DNA from: Arenicola marina
Lineage: Eukaryota > Annelida > Polychaeta > Arenicolidae
DNA length: 64,000 nucleotides
Assembly: GCA_964019135.1 (NCBI GenBank)
Contig: OZ025258.1
Span: forward strand, 14,663,771 to 14,727,770
Reading direction: 5' to 3'
Position 1 is the first letter of the stretch. Every line of letters starts with the position of its first letter. The notes under the pieces were generated by a model. The model did not search any database. It saw only the letters and a program-made list of their open reading frames with translations, and had not been told where the DNA came from. A program made the position numbers and the translations under genes. This document shows, piece by piece, positions 11,837 to 21,556 of the stretch.

Positions 11837-12130
11837 GGGCCTGGGGAGTGGGGGGGGGGGTACCTTTTCCGATCTCCGCGATTGGCATCCAGGAATACTT
11901 GGAGATTCGCGATCAACTGTTGGCAATTTTTGGGGATCGTTATCCGTAGAATTCCTGGTTCAACGCGAAGAACATTTGCCTATTTACCGTGATCCGGTAT
12001 TATCAGTCTGTGAATTCCTCGATATTCGCGATATCATCATTAAGGATTTTTTTTTCGCGCTCAGATTCAAAATCACCTAATCTTGGAGATTCGATATTGC
12101 TCTCCTTAATTATTGGGGATTCGCGATTCA
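11837..12130 (+). repeat. Dispersed repeat family B, copy 1
   Basis: The block opens with a G tract (about 11850-11860) followed by TACCTTTTCC, then reiterates short phrases such as GGAGATTCGCGAT and ATTGGCATCC. Nearly the whole block matches 55291-55601 in reverse orientation, with perhaps four bases in five identical by eye. The far copy ends in AAAAGGGGTATTCCCCCC plus a poly-C tract on this reading, so the two ends look like an imperfect terminal inverted repeat built on G/C tracts. No coding frame. Family not recognised. Confidence 0.88.
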
Positions 12131-12453
12131 GTTTGCATATAGACTAGCATGCACTTATTTTTAAATGTACACGGAAATGTTCAGAGTGTCGGTAAACCCG
12201 GTTTATCTCGATTATACCCAACTCCATTTGAAAAAAAAAATGTCATAGATCGATTAAACTGTTCATCCGTAATGTTGGCGATCAATAATATACAGTTCTT
12301 TGATCGATTGGCCGATATTTATCGAATAGTTTTTCGGTCCAGATTATGTTGGTAACACATGTAACTATGTCAACTTTAAAATAAAATGTTGTCCAATAAT
12401 GTTTATCAGTTGCATAAAGTATTCGTTTTATGGGCGCTTGATGAATTATTCAG
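12131..12453. other. Unassigned AT-rich DNA
   Basis: Nothing recognised between the family B repeat and the LINE tail. A run of A at about 12230-12240 is the only simple feature. Confidence 0.6.
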
Positions 12454-15265
12454 TAGGTAGGTAGGTAGGTAGTTTATTTTGTCAAAAGGCCTTCAGGCCC
12501 ATGGGACATAACAATGAACGTATATACATTTGTCAACAAATAATAACATTTTCCGTGTTTTGAATTTACAGCTGCGCGGTGACACGTTTTTCTAGAGTGT
12601 GCACAAACATCGCTAATTTTCTTAGGGTAAACATATCTACACTTGACATCAACATAATAAAGTTCTCGTATGTTGGGGGATTCCAAAAAGCGTTGTCTAT
12701 ATATAAATGTCTGATATCCATAAACTTCGGGCAACACAATAACACGTGGTATTCATCTTCTATAACAAGGACATTTCTTACAGCACAGTGTTTACAAATT
12801 CTGTTTTCAAGTAATGTTCCATCACGGCGACCTAATTCAATAGAGACATTATGAGCTGAACATCTAAAACGCGAAAGAGACTTTCTAAGTTTGGCAACAT
12901 TTACTCTCAGTAAATATACTTCAAAGAAGAGTTGGTCCTTAAATGTACGAAACACACTAAGGCGACTTTGATCTCTAACCTTCATATGCCATTCTTCAAT
13001 AAAACAGTTTTCTAATCTCTGGTTTAGCTCAGCAATAAATACACTTTCGTCATAAACTGATTGGTTAATCCATACATCATTAAAATCATATTTAGACAAC
13101 AGAACTTTCACTGAGCTAGCCCAGGATGATCTACTTTGATTGTCAAATTCTTTAAGCATGTTATAACAGCTTTTGACATACCTACTATTTGGCATCCGTA
13201 ATATCTTTAACCAGTACTTAATACACTTAACATTATAAATTTTTGCTAAGGGTAACCTGCCACATTCACCTAATGCGGCGGCGTCCGATGTTAACTTGGA
13301 TAGTCCCAATAATCTCTTACAAAATCTAACTTGGACTTTCTCGATTTCCTTATACTCTTGATAACCCCAGATTTCGGCTCCATACGTGAGAATTGGCACA
13401 ATGATTCGATCAAATAGAGTAAATGCTGCTTTTATAGGTAGACCGTTAAGTTTCTTATCAAGCTTGTAGATAGAGGCCAATGCTCTGTTGGCTTGACCAG
13501 TCAGTGTAGAAACAGCTTTCGACCACCTAAGTGTGCTAGTCCATACCAACCCTAAATATTTATACGACGATACAACTTTCAACCGTTCACCATCGAAAAA
13601 CCATCGCTCGTTTGCTTTAACTATTCCTCCTCTCCGAAATACCATCACTTGCGTTTTGTTCATGTTTACTTTTAAACTCCACTTCTTACAATATGCCTCT
13701 AACATATTTATCGTTTGCTGGAGACGTCCTACGGTATCCGCGCAGTTTGCTAAATCATCGGCAAACATGAGTGATATTATGTTTGGGGCATCGTTGCTCA
13801 CATAGATACCTGGGCAGTTAGAGTCTGATAGCATGGATAAATACTCCTCTATATATAAAGCAAACAGCAAGGGACTTAACATACAGCCCTGTCGCGTTCC
13901 GATTTTACACTGAAAATAGTCTGTCAAACTAGATTGTGTCTTAATACACGATTTTAAGTTAGCGTACATATCACGAATAACCGTCATTACATTTCCATGA
14001 ATACCTTTACCTAGTAGACTAAACCATAACAGACTATGGGGCATGCTATCGAACGCCTTTGAAAAATCAATAAATAGGATATAACACCTGCCTTTCTCTT
14101 TCGTTACATACTTTTGAATTATAGACTGCAAGACAAATATTTGATCACAAGTCGAATATCCTTTTCTATATCCCGCCTGCTCTTCTGACCGTAACTCGTT
14201 CTGGTCGACCCATACAGTTAATCTCTCGTTGATTAATTTTGTGAATAGCTTACTGAGGGCAGACAATAAGGATATACCTCTATAATTACCCATGTCAGAC
14301 AGTGATCCTTTCTTATGTACCGGCAATATGAGGGCCTTACACCAATCTCTCGGAAACTTCCCCGTGTCCAGTATCAGATTAAACAGACGAACAAGATATG
14401 GTAACAACAGTTCGGCAACCCCTTTCAGCATTTCATTCGGTATTCCGTCGTAACCGGCAGCTTTGCCGTTGGGCAAATGTCGTATACAACCTAGTATTTC
14501 CTCAGCATCAAAAGCTTTATTCAGATGATCTCTTTCCAAACTCTCAACCTGTTCAACGTCACACTTAATACATACATTGTCGTGATCAGCTAGGGTGGAT
14601 AACACCTCTTCCAAAAAAACAGAATCTGATTTCGCAGCCGTGACATTTAATAGATTTGCGAAGTATTCCTTCCACTCCTCAGATTTTATATTAGAACTAC
14701 TCCTACTGTTACCATGGTTACTGTGCAATCGCTGGATACAACGCCAAAAGGTAGTACAATCGGTACAGCTATCTATCAATGACTGCTGTAAGATCCGTGC
14801 ATGTAGTAGCTTTTTACTTTTACAAAGGTTTTTAAAGATTCTTCGAGCACCCTTATATTCATTGAGATGCTCTTGCGAATTTGAAACGCGAAAGAGGTCC
14901 AGCATATCTAGTTTCTGTTGCTTTGCTCGACTGCAGTCTGCATCCCACCATTCAGGCGGACTCTGCTGTACTGATGCAACATAACAAAAGTCAGTCTTTG
15001 ATATCCATGGGCCAGCATTAGTTATAATATGTAACAGGTCTAGGTTTTCAACACGCGGTGTGGCGGCGTTTACGTCGCCATGGTAACCATTATATTATTT
15101 TTTTGATGCTTCGAGCCGTCCAACTCCTTTGGCTTTGTTCGCCATCGAATAGGGCTTCACACCACGCGCGGGTTCTATTTCCGGTTTAGGTGCTGTGGGG
15201 ACCGACACAACAACAGGATCTCTCAGAACGCAGCTGTAGCAAGGCACTAACGTGATGCCCAGTCA
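12454..15265 (-). mobile_element. LINE with (CTAC)n tail, minus strand
   Basis: A non-LTR element reads from about 15265 down to 12454. It ends in AAATAAA followed by CTAC tetranucleotides, as LINEs that carry microsatellite tails do. A short 5' coding stretch (15262-15095) ends in one TAA stop. In the same frame the reverse transcriptase ORF opens at 15094 and runs to 12566. No endonuclease domain is visible, so the 5' part has been lost or internally deleted. The sequence is clearly different from the Tx1-type LINEs in this window. I place it with the CR1/Jockey/RTE-like assemblage without choosing a clade. Confidence 0.85.
12566..15094 (-). CDS. LINE reverse transcriptase, long intact frame
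   Basis: An unbroken frame of about 840 codons. The first methionine is at 14905, but homology-like sequence (PPEWWDADCSRAKQQKL, the usual segment after the endonuclease) extends upstream to 15094, so the methionine is not the original start. Landmarks are KAAGYDGIPNEMLKG, NYRGISLLSALSKLF, IDFSKAFDS (motif A), IGTRQGCMLSPLLFALY (motif B) and MFADDLANCADT (motif C, FADD rather than YADD), then NMNKTQVMVF. A C-terminal cysteine/histidine cluster contains CKHCAVRN and HVLLCCPKF. The enzyme would copy LINE RNA at a nicked target. Lack of an endonuclease makes autonomous movement unlikely. Confidence 0.85.
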   Translation of the reverse strand, partial: YNGYHGDVNAATPRVENLDLLHIITNAGPWISKTDFCYVASVQQSPPEWWDADCSRAKQQKLDMLDLFRVSNSQEHLNEYKGARRIFKNLCKSKKLLHARILQQSLIDSCTDCTTFWRCIQRLHSNHGNSRSSSNIKSEEWKEYFANLLNVTAAKSDSVFLEEVLSTLADHDNVCIKCDVEQVESLERDHLNKAFDAEEILGCIRHLPNGKAAGYDGIPNEMLKGVAELLLPYLVRLFNLILDTGKFPRDWCKALILPVHKKGSLSDMGNYRGISLLSALSKLFTKLINERLTVWVDQNELRSEEQAGYRKGYSTCDQIFVLQSIIQKYVTKEKGRCYILFIDFSKAFDSMPHSLLWFSLLGKGIHGNVMTVIRDMYANLKSCIKTQSSLTDYFQCKIGTRQGCMLSPLLFALYIEEYLSMLSDSNCPGIYVSNDAPNIISLMFADDLANCADTVGRLQQTINMLEAYCKKWSLKVNMNKTQVMVFRRGGIVKANERWFFDGERLKVVSSYKYLGLVWTSTLRWSKAVSTLTGQANRALASIYKLDKKLNGLPIKAAFTLFDRIIVPILTYGAEIWGYQEYKEIEKVQVRFCKRLLGLSKLTSDAAALGECGRLPLAKIYNVKCIKYWLKILRMPNSRYVKSCYNMLKEFDNQSRSSWASSVKVLLSKYDFNDVWINQSVYDESVFIAELNQRLENCFIEEWHMKVRDQSRLSVFRTFKDQLFFEVYLLRVNVAKLRKSLSRFRCSAHNVSIELGRRDGTLLENRICKHCAVRNVLVIEDEYHVLLCCPKFMDIRHLYIDNAFWNPPTYENFIMLMSSVDMFTLRKLAMFVHTLEKRVTAQL

Positions 15266-15544
15266 TTGTAGTAAACTTTTTAATGATGGGAACCGGCTGG
15301 CTGCGCTAGTTTGTGCGTGAAGAAGCGAGTGGGTGCGAACAATTTCTAAACTATAAAATCATAATATAATTACAGATACGACATTGTTACTTATACAAGA
15401 AGCATACTTGTGTCTTCTTGAAGAATTCAGACTACGCCAGATTTAGGTGTAGGGTGCTATGGACTAGTTTATACCACAGGGGAAAAATTCATTTTGTCAA
15501 TATTGTCTAGTACGTGAAAATACATCTTCCCTTGACGAGTCCAA
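15266..15544. other. Unassigned DNA
   Basis: Nothing recognisable between two LINE-derived blocks. Confidence 0.5.
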
Positions 15545-15821
15545 TATTGTAATGAAATGCCCTTTGTACCACAATATCGGAAAAATGTACTTTCCTACAA
15601 GATATTTAACGATAAATGACATCAAGAGTTTTTTATGCATTATGACTTCTGAAGAAAAACTGTGTTTAATCCCGTTAGCACAATTTATACAAAAAGCCCT
15701 TTTGTATATACAAGCACTATATATGAAAAAAGGTTTAGCCCAGTTTTCTCTGATTAACAAGGGGTGTTCTAATCTTTTGCATGTTATTTATTGTGTTCTG
15801 TATTTGTACGATGGCAATAAA

Positions 15822-15852
<31 letters not shown>

Positions 15853-15901
15853 CCTATCTATCTATCTACCTACCTACCTACCTACCTACCTACCTACCTA
15901 C

Positions 15902-15949
<48 letters not shown>

Positions 15950-15950
15950 T
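15545..15950 (+). mobile_element. LINE 3' end with (CTAT)n/(CTAC)n tail
   Basis: The first part encodes a C-terminal LINE signature in one frame: CPLYHNIGKMYFPTRYL at the start, then LAQFIQKALLYIQAL. This is the usual end of CR1/L2-like ORF2 proteins (CP-x-Y, then a terminal helix). A short 3' UTR with CAATAAA leads directly into about 130 bp of CTAT and CTAC tetranucleotides at 15822-15950. It is strongly 5'-truncated. The tail resembles that of the LINE at 12454 but the coding ends differ. Confidence 0.8.
15822..15950. repeat. (CTAT)n/(CTAC)n microsatellite
   Basis: Uninterrupted tetranucleotide repeats with blocks of CTAT, then CTAC, then CTAT. It begins right after the LINE 3' UTR, so it probably expanded from the element's own tail. 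Confidence 0.97.
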
Positions 15951-17397
15951 AGGCATTGTTCTGTCCATAACGTAATAATGATGTCCGATCAGACAGTTAG
16001 AAGCGTTGTATTTTGAGAAGTAAATCACGTTGGGACAACAGAGCAAGACCTTGCTTTTCTGACCCTGTATATATACAAAATTGATTAACGTACCACGTCG
16101 GTTAAGGTTATTCCGGTTGTGCCGAGGTCACGAGACTAGATATATAGCTAGCCTATTGATTACTTCAGGCACCTGGTCCATCGTACAAACGCAGAATACA
16201 AAACAATAACGTGCACCAAAAGAGCCATCGATTTAGTAATTAATTAAGAAGTGTGAAACGAGACGGGAGGGAAGTTGTGGGTGCGGGGGCCAAGCCCAAT
16301 GGGAATGTTTATTGATGACGTCACTCCCGCTTTGAACACACAGATACATAGCACTACTTGCAGAATATAAACAAACAACATGCGCCAGGCATTACAAGGC
16401 CACACATATTTATAATAGTCCGCTAAGTCGACACCCACCGAAATGCGACTGGCATTCATGTAATCGATATATATATATATATATACCTAGGCATTCTCTT
16501 GTATCAGTCTACTGAATATGCAGAGCACAGGTTGCATGGTCATATTACAGCTATTGCTATTAACTAGAGCCGATTTGGATTACAAATACTGCTGGATACA
16601 GGTCAGCTAACATTATTATTCTTGCTTTTTGGTGGCTTAATTAAGGGTTGAAGAAGCTGGTAACACCAAATGAAACCTCGCAAGTAATACGTACTACGTA
16701 ATATATACGGATACTGGAGGGAGATACTAGAGTTCGATTGAAGAACTGAGTGAAAATAACGGGCCATTGGTTCCTATATATTATTCAGTGCACAAACTAG
16801 AAACGTTTCATATCAGCCTGTGATTACTAAGGGCGTTAATTGACCATTCGATCTGAAGAAAGAAATATCCACCTATTTCCCTTAGCGTAGGAAATCGGAT
16901 TAATCCTGTGTCCAGTATGTGCGCCTTGAAATTCGTGCCAAGCAGAACGCCTTGATATCAAGATCGCCATGTCGATTTCAAAGGCCTATGATTTTATTTG
17001 ATATGGTGTGACTCAGACCGTTCCCCTGTCGTTAATTACGACATTCGATCGTTCTGTGACACGTGGGCATATAGGCAGCTATGCATAAAACACATGTATT
17101 CGAGATACCTCAAAGGGACTGGAAAGTAATTGATGAAACTGAGGATCGAAATTATTAATTGATTAAAGAAGAATTTCTTCTTCAAAGAGATTATATACAT
17201 AAATAATGGGGAGCGATACCGTTGCTCCCTGATGATTGTCTCGGTATGGATGGAGAATTTAGTTACCCCTCCGAGCCTCCGAGGCTCATGGCATGTATAC
17301 ATGTTGTTTTTTGATACATGATAAGTGAGTTATATCGAATCCACCAGGTATTTTTTACCTCTAGTGCCCTTTATTCCTTCATCAACGTCATTATATT
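15951..17397. other. Unassigned DNA
   Basis: No gene recognised. A short (AT)n run lies at about 16466-16486. Other open frames are short and unsupported. Confidence 0.6.
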
Positions 17398-17720
17398 GGG
17401 GGGAGGGGGGGGGCAAGGAGGGGGGGGGGGTCGTGTTCCCAGATCACAAAGAATAAATTTCTTTATTCCCAGTTAACGATGAATTAAAAGCAGAACTCTT
17501 CACATGCAATGGAAGGGCGGATACACGATACTAAATTAACGATTTCTCGATTCACGGTCATTTAATATTCAAATTCCCAGTTCACGATTAATGACACTCC
17601 TTGAACACGGCGGTCGGTTATACCCCATTCCCAGTTCACGAAGAATTATTTTCCTCATTCCCAGTTTACGGTGAAATGAAAAGCCCATTCCCAAGGAACG
17701 GAAATACCCCTTGCCACCTC
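17398..17720 (+). repeat. Dispersed repeat family A, copy 1, with G tract
   Basis: G tracts at 17398-17430 lead into a block that repeats variants of TTCCCAGTTCACGATGAA about every 30-60 bp. It aligns along its full length with 25915-26219 (same orientation) and in part with 48764-48930 (opposite orientation). It has no coding potential. Family not recognised. Confidence 0.88.
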
Positions 17721-18089
17721 CCTGCAGAATCCAGTCACAAGCAAGGCAGCGGTAGACGGTTTCGGCTACCAGAGAAGAGGAAGGCCGGGGGGGGGGGGGG
17801 CGTGCGACGTGCAGGAGGATGGGTTGCTAGAGAAATACCCTCGATCGAGGAAGGGTGGTGAAGAGGGTGGTCCATTTAGATGACACTAGAATATTTAAAA
17901 GGTGAAGCTTATGTTGAACTTACTGGTAATTTAACTGGGAAAATGTATTTACTTTTGCAAAGGGGGGGGGGGTGCATGTGGCGGTTTTGGGTTGTTGGAG
18001 GGATATACCCTCGAGGGGAGTCATAATGTGCCCATTTGGAAGGGCAATGGATTTAATATAAAATAAATTTAATTTAATATAAAAAAAAT
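17721..18089. other. G-tract-rich unassigned DNA
   Basis: Two more G runs (about 17788-17800 and 17961-17970) interrupt otherwise unremarkable sequence. No gene seen. Confidence 0.6.
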
Positions 18090-18420
18090 CTGTCTAGATA
18101 CTCCATAGAATTTCTATAGAATTTCCACAGAATCTCCATAGAGTTTCAATAGAGTATTCATAAAATTGCCATAGAATTTCCATAGTCTTCCCTTTAGAAA
18201 ACCTTTTTTATCGTTACGAACAATGTCTGTTAAATTAATAGGCCTACTTGTTTCGTCCTATTAGCTAATACCCCAAACGTTTAATAGAAAATCATAATTC
18301 TTAAAACGTTTGTATGCTATAGAATTAAATACAAACGTTCTGTAGAAAATCATAATTCTATATATTTTTCTATGGTACTTCTATGGTACTTCAAGTTCTA
18401 GTTCTATAAAGTTCTATAAA
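18090..18420. repeat. Degenerate AT-rich phrase repeat
   Basis: The block reiterates variants of CCATAGAATTTC and TCTATAGAA at short irregular spacing, then twice carries the phrase AGAAAATCATAATTCT with flanking AAACGTT. It lies between G/C tracts at 17961 and 18487. This matches the design of families A-C, although I see no second copy in the window. Confidence 0.7.
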
Positions 18421-18819
18421 ATATTTAGCCAAGGGCAGGGAGGGCACAGAGGCACGCGCTGGAAAATAGGCGAAAAAAGGCACGTGCCCCCCCCCCCTCA
18501 TCCCTTTTGGGCACACTTACTATCCTTGCTGCACCACCTCACCAGTACCCCCGCACCGACCCCCCCCCCCTCCCCGCCCCCTCCTCCGAAACTTGTCGAA
18601 CGAGGTATCAGGTTCGGATGGGAGGGGTGGGGGAGAGAAACTGACGGCTGTAACGGATGGCGACAGCTAAACACTGTCTGCTTTGAACCAAGACATATAT
18701 ATAAACAATCACCACCCATAATAAATGTCAATAGATAATGAAGTATTTCACAATAATAACGCTAGTTGGGAATATCCCTCCTTCTCCTTCTTCCCACTAT
18801 TGCTTGCCCGTGGCTGCTT
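18421..18819. other. C-tract region, no gene seen
   Basis: Poly-C runs at about 18487-18497 and 18560-18570 sit in C-rich sequence. Nothing else is recognised. Confidence 0.55.
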
Positions 18820-19282
18820 CACTGTTAGTGCTAATGCCCAGTGGACGCGTTCGCGGCGCGGAAAAATAGGACAGTTGAGTTGCGCTTTGCTAACGCCCAC
18901 TGCACGCGTCAGCGGAACGGCACAGTCGCGGTGCCGTCGAGGCTCCGCGGTGAGATAGGTCATGTTCTATTTTTCGGTCGTCGGTCGGCGCGCCCTCAAT
19001 ATTTCAGCCAATCAGAAAAATAAAAACGAAATGCCGCGTGATACACTCTCCAACATGGCGGCAAAAGCCTTTGCTTCGGACACAAACACGCGCGAAAGTT
19101 CTTGGAGACATGATACAGGGCTCCCCAACCAGATCCAGCAACTCCTGACACCGCATGAGCCTGTTGTGTTCTCCCAGTGCCAGTCTTCTTTAAAGAGTGC
19201 GATGAATCCAATGCATCCTCCTATGGCGACGTCTTCCCCTTGCTAACAGCATGAGTGCGTCCACCTCATCAGCAAAATCCAT
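18820..19282 (-). mobile_element. Possible Harbinger-type transposase fragment
   Basis: Read on the minus strand from 19282, a start codon opens a stretch with RRRHRRMHWIH. After a frame change comes GEHNRLMRCQELLDL and then SPRTF. This recalls the N-terminal region of PIF/Harbinger transposases (R-rich, WIHP, G-E-x-H-x-L, then SPETF-like). About 180 bp further on is a pair of similar phrases, GCTAATGCCCAGTGGACGCG and GCTAACGCCCACTGCACGCG, that could be subterminal repeats. No matching inverted terminus was found on the other side. Tentative. Confidence 0.3.
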
Positions 19283-21556
19283 CTTTCCATTGTTTCAAAA
19301 TACCGCCAATATCTAAACATAGCCTGAGCCGTTAAATCAGACTGCTATACCATTGGCGCGTAATACTTATGTAGCCTAACCTGTCTACTATAACTTATTG
19401 CAAATCCTGCTGCATCGTTATATGGCTTGTAGATGAAGAGGAAGCCAGCAGACGCAGTCACTAGAATCAAAGAAGGGGGGAGGTGGGAGGGGGGCTCACA
19501 TGCTCAGCCACAGGCTAAGAAATAGCATTACATCTATTGGCATTACTGTATATAGGTATAGACATATATATGGGCCCCATACCCATAATAAGTATTATTA
19601 TTATAGGCATAAATGGGTCCCATACCTCCACCCCCCCCCCCCCTCAGTCGCTTTACCTGTTTACGGTGCCTGTGAGCGCGCAGTTGCAATCCGTGATTTG
19701 GCTAGTCTTTCTTTGTCTGCTGAAAATCATTGAATGACTGACCTTCGTTCTGGCCCTGCCTATTACCTGCTATTATTGGACCGACATGCACAGCTTTTTC
19801 TTCTTGAGATAGAACTGCATCATCGGCTAAGCCGAATTTCACCGACTTTGCCGCCATCGCTGACATCAACAGCCGCGTGTCACTAATCGGACGCAGTTTC
19901 CCGTAGATTGTGTGAGATCATAAATATTCATGCCACAATTTTCACAGCTAAATTAAGGCTGACCGACTAGCGTTATATCGGGATATACATGACTTCGCAA
20001 TTATACGCCATCTTGGAAAAAGCGTGACTGGCGCAAAGAGTTCTGGGAAATATTTTGGTGTTCTCTCGATTTTCTTCTATAGAGCTAAATACCATATTTC
20101 CAGGGTATTGGCAAGGCATGCATTAAAATTAATGAGCATGTCTAACTTACATTTAGATTACGTATCTTTTTCGTTACATAGATGACAATATTGCATGTTT
20201 AAGTGTCTAACGTTGTCATGCGATGACGCCATCTTGACATCTCGCAAAGACCAGAATTCATTGCACATGCAGGGACGCCTCACAGTGATATAATATCAAC
20301 TATGATTTGCGAAGTCGTCTATAAGCTGGCTCGTACGTACATACCAATGTGACGATCACGATGTAATTCGCTAAGGTGAGTTTCGTTCTTCAACTCTTCA
20401 ACCGCGTGTGTATGTGGGGGGAGGGGGGGGGGGTAATTAAAAGATAAAGGCTATTCTATTTTAAAGGGTATTATTTAAAAGAAAGAAAATTCAAGAATAA
20501 AACATAAAAAGAACGAGCATAGCGTATTTGATGCAGCAGCCAGTATATCAACACTAAATTGGTAGAGGACGACTGTGAGGTTCTGGGGCCTTATTCATAT
20601 TTTTGCAACTTAGGCTACGCCACTAGACTTACCGCAAAGTGGAAGATTTGCCGAGCGATTATCGGGTTCAAAATATGTAAGTAGTCACACAAGAAGTGGA
20701 TTTTCTGAATTAGGAAAGTGCTAAAATTATATTGAAGAGGATTTCTTAATCATAAGCACCACCACAGAGAGCTGGGGAGGCTAAGACGAAAATGGACTTT
20801 TCGTGCGTAACTTACGAGGGGATTATGAATACGGCCGCTGGTGCGGACTCCACTATCCAAATCTAGCGGGTTTTCCCGGGGACAAAAATTATAAACCTAG
20901 AGGAGCCTTGCATGGAAATGCGACGTAGAGCGAGTCAATATAGCCTTTCCGAGCGGGTTTTAGAGGCGATAAAGAGACGTCGCACTTAGATATTTCACCA
21001 GATATTGTTTCCCCGAGGCATACAAAATTAATCCTGAGATAAAGTATCAAGAATTATTGCTTAGTTGTCACATGTGGCCGTTTTTGTTACTACGAGGGCC
21101 AGTAATAATAACCCATGCTAGTTCCCAGCGGCTTGTTCCGCGACCGGTTGCCTGGTTCCCTTCCGAATCTGTATCTAACCCCTTGCCAGGCTAAATGTAG
21201 CTAAAACAACATGATTCAATTAGAACTAAACTCCCCGCGAAAAAAAAAACACTACATGAAACAAAACTGGTCGATTTGTTCGGGAACCCTATACAGATTA
21301 TACGAAAAAGAATCTCTTTTGTTTTTTCCTGTACCTAAATATTAATGGGTTAGCCATAATTGGGTATCAAAAGCTGAATAAAAATATTCGTCTGCGCCAC
21401 TGCTTATATTTCCAATCAGCTTGGTGAAAATATTTCAGCTCGGGTTGCATCTTTGCAGAGGTCGTCGCTCGGTACTGTTGGCCTGGCAGCCATAGGAATA
21501 CGTTAAACTGGGACTGTATGTAAAAATATTTTTTTTTCTTCGATATTCGTTGGATG
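19283..21556. other. Unassigned DNA
   Basis: No gene or repeat family recognised over about 2.3 kb. A poly-C run at about 19630-19642 and a poly-G run at about 20424-20432 are present. Confidence 0.6.
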
